From contig OY294067.1 in assembly GCA_958510875.1 (NCBI GenBank), forward strand, positions 59,594,039 through 59,658,038: a DNA stretch of 64,000 nucleotides, in the 5' to 3' direction. Every line of letters begins with the position of its first letter. Position 1 is the stretch's first letter. The DNA comes from Endomychus coccineus (lineage: Eukaryota; Arthropoda; Insecta; Coleoptera; Endomychidae). Below, one piece after another: positions 34,305 through 46,383 of the stretch. A model generated the notes under the pieces. The model made no database searches. It saw only the letters and a list, made by a program, of their open reading frames with translations, and was not told the origin of the DNA. The translations under genes were made by a program, and so were the position numbers.

Positions 34305-35195
34305 GGTCCTCGTGCAGACGAAAGTTATATTTTTATTGAATTTATCAATTGTACATTGTGTACTTAGTATCGTATCTAAGTGCAAGGTTTTAAATATTGT
34401 GAATATAATTCTTGTCATACGAATATAACATTAGTGATGTGTATATTTCACAACTGTCAGCATTTCAATCAACAAATATACATTTTTATATTTAATAATA
34501 AAAAACGTATAATGGGCGGTACAATCCCTGTGAAGAGTATGAATGTAACCCGATAGTCATTATAATAAATACACATTATTTTATTTTCAAAACATATTAT
34601 TTATTGATATTTACATCGATGTAAATGAAAGTAATGTTAAACAGCATTGGTCCGAATTGAAGATGTCTACGGATGATGGTAAAAGAAAACATCTTTAATT
34701 CGGACCAATGAACAAATAATCTAAAAAGAAACGCAAAATGTAAACATATAAACATTTACGTCAAATGTCAGTATGATCGTAAATTACACCACAAATAATT
34801 ATTTGAAATAAAATTCCGTACTTTCGTATTAGTAGTATTAAAAAAAACATCAAGACGATACTCACTATTATTTGATGCTGTGATCCAACATTCGAACAAT
34901 GAAAATAATAAACTAGATATAACACAATGTGTAGTACACATGCAAAAGTTCTCACTTATACACATCACCATGTTATATTCTTATGACAAGAATTCAGAAT
35001 ATTTAAAACCTTGCACGTAGCTACGATACAAGTACACAATGTACAATTCATAAATTCAATAAAAATATAACTTTCGTCTGCACGAGGACCGATTCATACT
35101 CTTTACAGGGATTGTACCGCCCATTAGTTTTTCATTATTAAATATAAAAATGTATATAATTGTTGATTGAAATGCTGACAGTTGTGAAAACTAAA
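34305..35195. repeat. Rearranged inverted segments
   Basis: Segment 1 (34305-34440, with TCGGTCCTCGTGCAGACGAA and GTACATTGTGTACTT) returns inverted at about 34975-35090. Segment 2 (34450-34548, with CACAACTGTCAGCATTTCAA and GGGCGGTACAATCCC) returns inverted at about 35092-35190. The order on the right is not a simple mirror of the left, so a rearrangement or double insertion occurred. No coding. Confidence 0.75.
34645..34710. repeat. Short hairpin, 22-base arms
   Basis: CATTGGTCCGAATTGAAGAT pairs with ATCTTTAATTCGGACCAATG with one mismatch over a 22-base loop. The size is compatible with a miRNA precursor, but a foldback TE is more likely given the surroundings. Confidence 0.7.
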
Positions 35196-35199
35196 GAAA

Positions 35200-35590
35200 A
35201 ACTAATTATATTAATTTTCATTTAAAAATAATAAAATTGTAATTTCGGATGCTACAACGAGTACAACAACGCCATACTAAACTCCGTAGACAATAGTATC
35301 TGTGGCATCGGATGTCTTCGTTGGTTGTCATAATGCTGAGCAACAAAATTTCGTCAGGCAGAAGTTGCATAAAATGAGAACCGATGATAAGGGTGGATCC
35401 ATACGAGTTAATTTTTGTTCTTTGATGTTGAGGATGGATTGTCCAATGGCACTGTCGGAAAATAGTGTCATGTAGAAAGAGATAATACTGGTGAAAACAT
35501 ACGAATTTGGATGAAATTTCCAAAATAAATTGGTTACTTCATAATGTCACTCATTTCTGTCAGCAGTTCTCGGTGACTGCCCGTATTTTT
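35200..35590. other. Unassigned DNA
   Basis: A 101-codon minus-strand open stretch (35218-35523) contains LLPDEILLLSIMTTNEDIRC; no domain was recognised. It may be a transposase scrap. Confidence 0.3.
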
Positions 35591-35593
35591 TTT

Positions 35594-35641
35594 CATTTGA
35601 TTGTAGTTATCAAATTATTATTTGATAACTACAATCAAATG
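35594..35641. repeat. Perfect 22-base palindrome
   Basis: CATTTGATTGTAGTTATCAA plus AT is followed by the spacer TATT and its exact complement. The perfect match suggests recent origin or active folding selection. Confidence 0.9.
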
Positions 35642-36019
35642 TATTATTATTATAATCAATTAATGCAATAATATGAAATATTTATTTACGTTTCTAGTTG
35701 GTAAAGTGGTGCATGAGTACATTTATTTGAAGATGTATTAGCAAGTTTCCGTGACCTTACAGAGTTCAGTTAATACACATTTAAAAATTTTACATAATGG
35801 GATAAACACCAGACTATAACTATTTCTGTAACTTCAACAAATGAGATATTATCAACAATCCAATTTTATAGTGTTATACCTTATATGGTTTCCTGTTTCA
35901 ATAAACGATTTTGAGCATATAACTTCATGGTTACTTATGACGTTTAGACTTCACACCAAGGCAAAACTATATAAATAAATAATGAGATGAGCTAAAATTA
36001 AATCCTTCAACTATTATTC

Positions 36020-37934
36020 GTATTTGAATTATATACAGGGTATATCAGTTTTATTTTTAGATAAAGCAACAGATCCGGGAACTACTTCTAACTTTTTTTC
36101 TATACTTTGACTACACGAGAGGGAAACATATAATGTTCGAAGAACATCGTGTGAGCCAGCGATTAAGAGGAGATAGGCATTCGAACTAGTTATAGCCATA
36201 CGGCAAGACCTCACTAGGTAAAGAGTTCCACATCTTCGCTAGAACTGGAGTCTCTCGTGGTGGAACAACAGACGAGATTGCTGATGATCACCGACCATGG
36301 AAATATCTATAGAAAAAGGAGAGATCTCCCACCTTTCTACGATGTTCTAGAGAGGTCAATGATCTCGTAAGTGTGACACCATCAATCAGACGGATATATC
36401 TCTTCTGGATATAATCCAACAGCTTCAGTGTATGTTTGGGAGCCGAACTCCAAACGTGAACAATAATCCTGGACAGGTTGAATCTGTGCTTTGTACCGGG
36501 ATATCAAAAATTATCTTGGTCAAGAGTGGTTGTGGAATCTAAAACGTGTGTCTTACTTTACGTTTGAAATAATTATGTCACTGTCACACTGACATCATCA
36601 ATAACCTACAAATTTCATACCTATTTATTTCATTTGTAAAACAATAATGAACTACAAATTATGAAATAACGGTTTTAGTAACAAGAAATGTTCGAAATGT
36701 GAACTTTGAACATTTTTAAAGGTCGTGATAGCCCCAAACCGGGGCCTGCTGTTTTCGCTCCATGTAGTTAGATTTAGTGTCGGACCGTGCCCGACGGCCC
36801 TTCTTTTTTCGACAAATGTCCATTAAATAGGAAAATTTAATGAAAACAGTTTGAGCTATTTTCAGATCTCAGCTATGCGCACCTAACGTGCGACGTACCG
36901 AAGGGAATTTTTTAGCTACCAAAATATACCCAAAGGTAGTAAAAGCTAGCGGCCTATAGCCGAAAACACTTTATTACAACTGGCGCCGGCCGCACGGGGC
37001 ACGAAACGGCCCCAATTAACAAGATCGAGGTAAAAAGTATAAACTCTAACTGACGCGCAGCGAGCTCCTCGAGGCATATGTCAAAATGATTTCGTTCGTA
37101 GCTAATTACATAGGACGTCTGGCGTTCATGCAATTATGTTTTTATACAATTCGAACCTTCTAATTTCGATAGGCCAGGTGAAAATCCCGAAGCTCGAAGC
37201 GCTAGAAACTGAGCGTAATAATATTCGTATAAAATTGCGAATTTCGCACTTTTGGAAACTTCAAATTAATTAATTTGACACAAGTTTTAGATTCCACAAC
37301 CACCCTTGACCAAGATAATTTTTGATATCCCGGTAGATTATGAGGAGCTGCTATGACGTAAATTAGTTCTTGGCACGGAAAAGAAAACCAATTTTTTGTG
37401 AAGCGGTTTTCGCAATGGACCCCACATTATCATCCCATGAGAGGGTGCTGTTGGTGGTGCTCCCGAGCATGGATATAGAAGACTTCATAGGAATAGTCGT
37501 TCCTGATGTCATCATATTAGGGTTTGTGGGATCAGACTTCCTGGAGAAGATGCAAGCTTGAGCTTTGGTTGCATTAAACTCTACTAGATTATCAGATCTC
37601 CATTAATTGCGTCAAGCTGTCTCTGCCATGCTCCTCTGGCTTCATTGGATGGTATAGGGGCTCTGGATGAGAAAGCGATATGAAGTGTACCATCATCTGC
37701 AAAGCTGTGGACGGAACAGGTGGTCACTTCCAGCAGATCGTTTATATGGAGCAGAAACGAAGTTGGCGCCAAGACAGATTTCTATGAAACACCAGCATTG
37801 ATAGCCATTGTATATCTAAGAGAAAACTCAACAGGAAGCGACAAAATTGGCAATTGGCAAACCATATGACGGAAGTTTCCCAAGAAGGCTTTGGTGCCAG
37901 ACTAGATCAAATTGAAGAGCAGTGTTTCCCAAGG
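36020..37934 (-). pseudogene. LINE RT remnant interrupted by a TIR element
   Basis: Parts 37934-37336 and 36493-36020 belong to one minus-strand LINE of the kind at 2846-3965. The right part encodes APTSFLLHINDLLEV and FADDGTLH; the left encodes the RT C-terminus. The 36496-37333 element separates them. The related LINE at about 3633-3655 reads ATAATCTGCAAAGCACAGAT across the junction and serves as an empty site. Many stops are present. Confidence 0.8.
36496..37333. mobile_element. 838-base TIR element, TA target duplication
   Basis: The 50-base inverted ends (CCGGGATATCAAAAATTATC...) have a single mismatch and are flanked by TA. It inserted into a LINE at a TA. The inside is GC-richer than the surroundings (GGCGCCGGCCGCACGGGGCA and AGCGAGCTCCTCGAGG) and codes for nothing. 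Its core is related, inverted, to 62780-63410. Probably non-autonomous Tc1/mariner type. Confidence 0.88.
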
Positions 37935-38504
37935 AGTCAAAAATAGATAAAACACAATTTTATCTTAACCAATGAATAATGATTTTATTAGGAAGTAACT
38001 AACCCACACGAGGTATGCGACCGATATAATATTGTATTTGAATCAACTTCTTATGTGTATAATGTAGAACTGATCAATTATTTTGTGTTTATACAATAAT
38101 TCATACATGAACCTATCAGAAGCTCAAACTGTATCGATAATATTTTAGAACGTTTTTATCTGGATTCGTTCCGTACATGTAGTAGGCAACAATGTGACAC
38201 AATATGCCACAGGAAGTTAAACTCAGATACTAGTTTCAATTGCACACCTCTCACCACAAGTGGTTTTGCTGTTATGCCTAACATCTTACAGAACCTTTCC
38301 GGGCGATTTATTGTAGATCGATACAAATGTAGATAACTGCTTTAAGAGATTCCAGTAAACCTTTATAGATTCTTACTTATCATTGTTCCCAGAAAAAAGT
38401 ATAAGAGGAACAAACCAAGACTGACAAAATGGTTTACCAATGAAATAAGAGAGATGAGAAATGAACTAGAACTCACAACTATAAATAAGAAACAATCAGC
38501 CTTA
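37935..38504. other. Unassigned DNA
   Basis: At 38390-38500 a plus-strand stretch reads KKYKRNKPRLTKWFTNEIRE, possibly a fragment of a LINE endonuclease-RT linker. The remainder holds nothing recognised. Confidence 0.35.
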
Positions 38505-38575
38505 TCCACGAAAAATACTATTAAAGAACAGAGGACCTTTGAGCTACCAAGTAGCCATCATCAGAGTAAACTATT
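38505..38575. mobile_element. Penelope-like terminal fragment (family B)
   Basis: This short piece contains AAAATACTATTAAAG and CAAGTAGCCATCATCAGAG, matching the ends of the element at 25.9-28.2 kb. Confidence 0.75.
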
Positions 38576-38641
38576 TTAGTGGAAGGTGATCTTATCTATG
38601 TGTTATTGTTGTATCAACAGTGTGGACTCTTTTATTGAATC

Positions 38642-40490
38642 ATTTATTTATTTATTTATTTAATTACACTAGCTCAACGGGAGAAATCCCTTCTAGAGCT
38701 TATAATATACTTACAGAACAGGAATTAAAATTAACTAATATACACAGCTTTACAAATATCATTAGGATTACAACAAAATATATCAACAGTGAAACCAATC
38801 ATCTCGTAGAATCTACACATTTGGAAAATTGGGGAAAATAATAACGTATTTGTTCTGTAGAGTGGTAGATGATATGTTTGTGTGGAACGGGTATGAGGAG
38901 ATGTAACACGTACATTCAGCCTTGACAAAATCACAGGACAGTCAACCAGGTTATGAATGACCTTATAAAGGAATAAAATACTATGAATTTCCCTACGTTT
39001 ATATAACTCTAGACAAGAGAATCTATCTTATAGAGCCTGGTGGGAAAATCCAATAGATGGATAATTACCATCAGCTTTGAAGGCTAAATATTTTAGGAAA
39101 CGCCGATTCACTCGCTCTATTTTGTTTATATACATTTTATAATGGGGGTTCCACACAATTGAAGCATATTCGAGCTTAGAACGAACAAATGAATTATATA
39201 ATATTGTTATTGAATCACTATTGTTGAATAGGCGGCAATTCAGGATGATAAAGCCCAGCATTCTGTAGGCGCTAGAAACAATTGATTCAATGTGAGACAC
39301 AAATGACAATTTCACGTCAAACAGAACTCCCAAGTCTCTAAAACTATAGGAACGAGCAAGAGCTGTGTCAACAAGTTTGTAATTGTAAATAATAGGCATA
39401 ATTTTCTTTGTGAACGTCATTACAGTGCACTTACTAATGCTAAGGTCCAGATGATTTATTACACACCAAGTACTGAGTGCATCCAAGTCATGTTGCAGTG
39501 AGATACAACATAAATAATGCTTTACTGCCGAGTAAAGTTTTAAATCGTCTGCGTTGAGAAGAAAATAACAGACAAATAAAGAAGAAATGTCATTGATAAA
39601 CAAATTGAATAGGGCTGGTCCAAGTACTGATCCTTGAGGTACACCTGAGGTGGCATGAAATGAATACGATTTAAAACCTCTATACTCTACATATTGATAT
39701 CTATCACTTAGGTAAGAATTCCCAAATTCAATCAAATGATTTGTAAATCCAAAGCTAGTCATTTTAATCAATAAAATACTGTGATCCATTTTATCAAATG
39801 CCTTAGCAAAATCGAGGTAAATACAATCAACCTGGCCACCCTCATCAATAACATCGGCCAAGTATTGACTGTAGCAACCTAAGTTAGTAACAGTTGATCT
39901 TCTGCCAGGCATGAACCCATGCTGCTCAGGGGATATCTGCAGTTTTACATGATTCAAAGTAGCATCATATAAGATATATTCAAATATTTTACAGAAGTTA
40001 TTGATGATGGCAATTGGGCGATAATTAGTAACATCATGCCTATTACCTTTTTTAAAAACCAGTACTAATTTTGAAACTTTCCACAGATCCGGAAAAATAT
40101 GCGATTGTGGCTAATGATCTGGACCCTTCGTATGACTTGCTTCAAGTCTTTTAGTAACTTGAGTCACTTTAGAAGGACTAACAATTGAAAGAGATAGAAT
40201 ATTATTATTGAAGTTATTAAAGTTATTCGAAGGTTTATTATTAGTTGAAATAGAGTTAATATAGACCCTTTGAAAATACTTTGCAAAGACATTAACAATA
40301 TCATGAGGACTAAAGTAGCTAAGACTATCAAATTGAACGTGTTCAGGAATAGAACTGCTTTTATTTTTGGTATGAAAAAATTACCAGAAAGATTTAGAAT
40401 TACATTTTATGTTTATTATATGTATTATCATGTGCAATCTCAAAAAGGTAGAGTTAAAGGGAGTTCGAATTGTAGGGAACATTGAATAAC
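38642..40490 (-). pseudogene. LINE (Jockey-like) with RT, 3' end intact
   Basis: The main frame (39957-39028) encodes QHGFMPGRRSTVTNL, YLDFAKAFDKMDHSIL, SGVPQGSVLGPALFNLFIND and the catalytic site, here NADDLKLY instead of FADD. An upstream frame near 40090 gives KLVLVFKKGNRHDVTNYRPI. After a frameshift, 38934-38731 gives the C-terminus (SRLNVRVTSPHTRSTQTYHL). The element ends in an (AAAT)n tail (38642-38662 on the plus strand as TTTA repeats). The Phe-to-Asn change and the frameshift indicate it is dead. Confidence 0.85.
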
Positions 40491-40904
40491 ACGTTATTAA
40501 AAGTATATCGATGACAATGAATTTTTCATGTTCAAGATTTCATAACACTTGGGCGCATGCACGGAAATAATATATATAAAAAAAAATTGTTGAGTAATTA
40601 TTCACACATTATGCACATAGTCAGTACTATATTGATTAATTTTTTCCTGGATAGGTCACAGGCTTATAAAATTCGGTATTGTATATTTGTTTGTCTTGCT
40701 TGCTGAAAAATAACTTCAAAGTTTTGTGATATTTTATGTTGATTATTAAAGACATTCTCTGGTACATTACTCAAGGTATTGTAGTTTGTTCATGTTCGAC
40801 TTATGGAGTAATAAATACATTTGATTGTATTGCTAGTGCTGCGCTTTAGAAATTGTTCGAGTACAGATTAAAATTTAACTGATAGGAAGGTCGACTGTAC
40901 TTAC
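40491..40904. other. AT-rich DNA, nothing recognised
   Basis: Spacer between the LINE and candidate exon K. No motif was recognised. Confidence 0.4.
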
Positions 40905-40964
40905 ATTAAAAAGTACAATTTTTGGAATAGCTTCATCTTCAAGCTTTGGAGCACCCAGTTCCAT
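40905..40964 (-). CDS. Candidate short first coding exon K
   Basis: An ATG in CCCATGG context opens exactly 20 codons (MELGAPKLEDEAIPKIVLFN) that end at a consensus GTAAGT donor. The phase is 0, the same as the two supported alternative Doa exons, so it could be a third short N-terminus spliced to 12642. It could equally start an unrelated minus-strand gene whose other exons were not recognised. No family resemblance was recognised. Confidence 0.35.
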
Positions 40965-41955
40965 GGGCTTAGAACTACATGTGCTAGTAGAATTTAGACA
41001 ACAAAATTTACTTTTTGTGACCAAAATATGACAAACCATAACAAAAACGAGCAAATATTCACAACAAATGTTCGAAATCGAATATACACAAACTCAATTC
41101 ACTACACTTATATTGTGAACAGGATCAATTTATTAGTAAGTACTGATAAATAAAACAACATAATCTTGAGCAAGATCTGTAGATTATTCAACGAAAGTCG
41201 GAATTATTGAATAATGAATAAGCCATTTGTATCTAAGACCATTAAACCTTTTACAAATTATCAAATGCAAAGTCCGTACCTCCTACCATTATCGAGACAA
41301 TTTATGCAAGCGCAAACACGGATTTTAGTACATAAATAACAAGATTGTTTTGTTTACGCTCCCGCTCTGTCCAATAATCTTACGTTCGGAAATTCAATAT
41401 TAACTAATTAATGTTGTTACCAATATTTACAGTTAAATATTGAACTAAATTCAAATGAAACAAAAAAATCGTTAATTTATGGTGATTTACTTTTGTGAAC
41501 TACACAATACCCAACGGAAAGAAATAAAAATTCATAATTTTTAACGATGTTTTAATTTAAAGTTTCAATTAAACCGACAATTCGGGAAAAACCTTTTTTG
41601 AATTCCAAGTTTACTTATGAGCGGGGATAAGAGAAGGGCAGAGGGGTGGTATTAAATTTATTTAGTTCAAGCAAATGAATGCAATAACTTAGCAGGATGT
41701 ATAAAATTTGTACAACAATTGTTATAATTGAAATAACACTCCTTCTATTCTAGTTCTGATTAGAAACATGAAGTAAACAATAAATGAGAGGATTCCGTCT
41801 TGACAACTTTTTTATTTTACGGAAGCGGTAAATAATCTTCATTTATTGATTTTCCTTAAACTAGAATAATGGAAACCCAATGGTTCTCGTTTACTTGCAG
41901 ATGTTGATTATTTACTTCCTAATTTTAGGATTGGTGAGCGTTATTCCTAGTTAAT
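40965..41955. other. AT-rich DNA upstream of exon K
   Basis: About 1 kb without repeats or domains that I can recognise. It would hold the promoter if exon K is real, but no specific element is visible. Confidence 0.35.
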
Positions 41956-42261
41956 CTAGACCACGGTCGTATACACAGGTCTGGAAACTCTATTGTTTGA
42001 CATGAGTATCTTACATGTCGCTAAACTCGTAGTCCCTCGCTCAGCCACCAGCTGGCGCATAGATCGAAGTATGTTGTCAGGATTAGGCGCCATATCGTTC
42101 AAATTTCAAGCCCCACAATACAAATATTGCCAGAGAACATCGACTCATGAGCCACCCGTGACGTCTTTTGGTACTACGCGACAGTTGACGCTAAGCGGAC
42201 TCACTTCTCACATAGGAAACAGTCTCGAGTTTCCAGACCTGTGTATATGACCGTGATCTAG
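41956..42261. mobile_element. 306-base TIR element
   Basis: Inverted ends of about 35 bases (CTAGACCACGGTCGTATACA on the left and TGTATATGACCGTGATCTAG on the right) bound a GC-richer core. No coding content is supported and no clear target duplication was found. Confidence 0.8.
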
Positions 42262-42690
42262 ACTCAGAAATGGATAATATATAACTACGTAATTACGCAA
42301 TAAATATACGAAGTATATTTTTAAATTAATGAATGTATTTATTCAATTTAATGACATAGATATAGCCACCGTTGAATCGATTCTAGCATTCGACTTATTA
42401 TTAAAACTACACTTTCGAAATTCGATGCTTCTCATAATACAACTGTAGAATGTTTCATTAAAACAGCTCTTGCTCAACAAGTATCGGGACATGCAAAGGA
42501 GATAGTAAATTCGTATATATTTAAATGCAAAATAAAGGTAGCCTCTAAAATAATATACAATACCTGAGCAGAAATCAAGGTGGATTGGATACTAATGAAA
42601 TAGTGGCTTATACCTAAATATATACTTGAGAGTAATTGTGAGATATATTAAGATGTTTCGAATACCTACGATTAGAGTTTTCATTAGAAC
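42262..42690. other. Nothing recognised
   Basis: AT-rich spacer. Confidence 0.35.
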
Positions 42691-42699
42691 CCTTAAACT

Positions 42700-43056
42700 G
42701 TGCACCCCCCTACGGAAAATAAAAAAATCCCTTAAATATATATATAATTTTACTGTACGTGTGTATGTCACTGTCACGTCTCCTAAACGGCTGGACCGAT
42801 TTGAATGAACAAATCAGCCCGGCAGATGGCGCTGCAGTCGGTATCTAGGTTTTTTATCTATACTGCAACTAAACGACTGGATAGACTTGAATGAATTTTT
42901 GTGTATGCATTCATTCATTCATTCATTCATTTTGTGTACGAATTCATTCAATGCATTTAATTTTTTTGTACGCTGTGTTTTGATATTATATGTATCGCAT
43001 TTACGTATCGCTTGAAATATTATGCAGGACAACGTCTGTCGGGTCCGCTAGTTTAA
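42700..43056. mobile_element. Helitron-like terminal fragment
   Basis: The stretch ends in ACAACGTCTGTCGGGTCCGC followed by CTAGT, the CTRR-type 3' end with a small hairpin just before it (GGAC...GTCC). Upstream it holds AACGGCTGGACCGATTTGAA and a second diverged copy of that sequence (42880), plus an (ATTC)n run at 42906-42930. No Rep/helicase coding is present. Confidence 0.55.
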
Positions 43057-44635
43057 TATATATTCCATCAACATTATTTAATACATTAATATTTCAGTTT
43101 GTTTCTGCAAAGCCATTACAGTAAAATAAAAACATTTGAATGTTAGTCTAAAACGAATGGCGTCTATGCGTGAAATGATATGCACTGTAGTATAGAACAA
43201 ACAATAACATTCTTTTTTAAGTTGCGTGGTTAACCACTTGTGATACTAGTAAAGTTAATGTTAATCATCGAGTAAATTCAATCTTAGTTGTGTGCGTGTA
43301 ACTTTTTTGTTCTATTTGTTGTAAAATGTTCTCAATTTGTTGAATTTATGAAATAATAAGCCGGATAAAGAATTAATTTCAAAATAAAAAAATAACATAG
43401 TGATAAAAATGAAATGCCATGTCAATATTTTTAGTAATTTACATTTATGCACGTTATTTCAAAACACTTTCATATCTTTAATACAGCAAGAGCTTTTCAA
43501 CAACTCTTATCTTCGATAATTGTTAGTTTGTAACATTTTTATTATAGTGTCTTATTAGAAAAAATACTACGGCCTAATTCGTACAAACATTAAAAAAAAC
43601 AGTCCAACGCAGGATTTATTATTTCTGAATCCAAACTTCAACATGATTTCCCTAAAACGTAACAAGAGTACTACTAATCAAACCAGAAGTTTAAGTTTGA
43701 ATATAAATAGTGACGGAGAAAATGCAATTGTGGAACATGAAATACTCGCAAGTTACTTTTATTTTTATCACGATTGTTGACTCCGTGGGTAAGGCGTCAT
43801 ACATGCTGGATGCTATTTAACAGTTTGTTGAACTGTGGTTAGACTGGCTTTGTGGAAGATTTGAAAGTATTTAACACAATTCACTTCTCAACTGAAACTT
43901 CGTTTATTTTTTTCTAAAATATCCATACTTTACCCTTATGAGGATGCATTGTGATAAGAATCAAATTGAAACATCAGAGAATGATGTTTGATTAATTCCA
44001 AATTACTAATGACCAAATCTATACTAACGAACGACTTATTTTACTGATATAGTGAGTTTAAGTTATCAGCGAGTAGAATATAGAATGTAAAATACAGAGT
44101 AGCATAACTTAGATTAATAATATGATAAATGTTACCGTGATAGTTCGAACGAAATATGACGATGGATTTCGGAAAACTAACCAATGAAAAATTAAACAAA
44201 TTAATATCGCAATTTAGTTGCTGCCTGCTGGAAAAGAGAATTACAAGTCCAGACAGAACACTGAATAAAAAATGTCATCAAATCTGTCGTGCTGCTGTCG
44301 ATTATTGAGTAAATAATCATTTAATTATTAATTAATCGAAGCCAAACATACCATTTGATTAATTATTTTATTTGTAACTACTGCAAAATATATGCGTTAC
44401 ATATGCAACAATGAATACTTGATTCCAGATATTATACAAAGTAAATAATGAAATCAAAACTGATGTATAATGATCTCATCTCGGATGCACGCACCACAAA
44501 TTGTATCTTTCATCCTTATCTGTCCCTCATTATTCATCCTATAAGCAAGCTGAGACTGTCAAAATAAATAAACGTCAGTGTTAATGAAAATGGATGAAGA
44601 TTATATATATTTTTTATTAAATTCTGATTTTATAT
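43057..44635. other. AT-rich DNA, nothing recognised
   Basis: About 1.6 kb in which neither coding nor repeat structure could be supported. Confidence 0.35.
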
Positions 44636-44735
44636 GAAATTCTCGAGAAATAGGTCTTAAAGACGAAAATAATAAGCATATGTGTTAGTATGACCTATCT
44701 CCCGAGAATTGTATATATAATTCATACCTGGGGCA
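44636..44735. mobile_element. Small palindrome related to 8.84-9.35 kb repeat
   Basis: TTCTCGAGAAATAGGTC and GACCTATCTCCCGAGAA face each other around GACGAAAATAATAAGCATAT. It resembles the family D ends at 8843-9353. Confidence 0.65.
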
Positions 44736-46383
44736 AGAATCATTTATTAATTTCAAAAAGTATAGTATTCTATTCACAAATAATGGCATTATTCGCTCGG
44801 ATAACAACTGTCATTATATTTTCATTGAATAATATATCATAATGTGAATGATTTAATCGATTATCCCAGAGGTTCGATAAATCGTTGCTATCTCTATGTA
44901 GGCCTCGTAATCGTAGCGATATGAACGGAAAGCTGTCAAGCTTTATTGTGAGAATACAATTAAAGTCGCAACTCGACATGGCGGGGGTGATTGGACGCTT
45001 TGAAAGGAGCCTGTTTGTAGGGAATTGTGTTCGCCTAAAAATTAAATTGCATTTACAGATAACATACAAACCTAGAACTGCCGGTTGGAATATTCTCGTC
45101 TTCAGTTGATTGCAAACGAAAAAATAATTATTATGACGTAACCTTCTTTCAGTTCTCGGTCATTTTATCATTTTCAGATACCCATATAGTTATTTGTTAT
45201 GTAGTGAAAGATTATCTGCAAAGGGTGTACATCAAAAAAGTTAGGTACCTATGAATATATACCACATCTTCAAGAAATTATTGCAAGTTTATAGTGGTAT
45301 TCAAATGCTCCAATTTTATTAAAGATAATTTCACTCCCAAAGTTTAGAATTTTCATAAACGAGTACTAAAGTACATACTTTCAAATTTCATATTTGCCTG
45401 ATATTTACTTATCTGCTTTTATTACTTTATCACTAGATCCACTTGGAGTGTGTGCAGTTTCAATGATTCATTGATATCTTTCGAAATAGTCCGTATTACG
45501 TGGATTAACTATACTTGCGTAATTAAAATCTTATTATAGGTGGTTTGATTTGGCCATAATCCAATTCCAGACGTTGCATTTTCACACGACATAATTCATT
45601 AAAAGTGATCTTAAGGCGAACATATTCCTGTTAATCACTGTTTTTCGCTAACAAGTTACTGATTCTCATGATCATTTACAAGATATTTCAAAATTACATC
45701 ATAATTAAAACGACGTATACATAACTCACTATGTACATGGACATTAGACGTTTACGGAAATTTTTTTAAGTAAGAATGATGCCAATTTATAATATTTTCA
45801 GACGTGGTGTTGCCGCTTCTATTAGAAAGTAGCAGATACTTCGAAATTTTAAATTGAACATCCTGTATCTAATGCTATATTTGAATTTGTTATCATGGCT
45901 ATCTTTACTCTTTAACTAGGAACACTACAAATAAACAAATCAGCATCCCTATATGCACCAAATCTAAAACACAAAGAACTTTCCTATATCTTGCGGTAAA
46001 ATGCTATAACTAGCTTCCTATAGATATTAAAACAATTTCTAATATGGAACACTTTTCTAAAATTTCCAAACGATTCATTTTTCAAAACCAAAAGAAATTC
46101 TCCTCGTTTTTTACTGACTGAAGGTAGGATGAAAGAATGAAGAGAAAAACTGTTTTTGTTAATCATTTTAATTTAATTTGATTTTAAATGTATTACGGAT
46201 ATATCACTATTAGAAACTTAATACAAATGTAATTTTAATTTTATTCTTAATTTATTTTCAATAACAATATTTGTTCATTTACTTACAGATACAAAAGTTA
46301 CTTTATTATAACATTTAGGTGTAACTCATTATTCACATGAGATATTATTACTTTATGATACTAATAGTTCTTGAATTTGAAAT
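44736..46383. other. Unassigned DNA
   Basis: Open stretches of 74-99 codons at 44770-45109 on both strands overlap each other, and neither shows a domain. 44980-45030 is GC-richer (GACATGGCGGGGGTGATTGG). Nothing else was recognised. Confidence 0.35.

Noticed and set aside
42592..42808. Overlapping 60-codon frames on both strands
   Set aside because: They are short, mutually antisense and at the edge of a Helitron-like repeat, with no domain.
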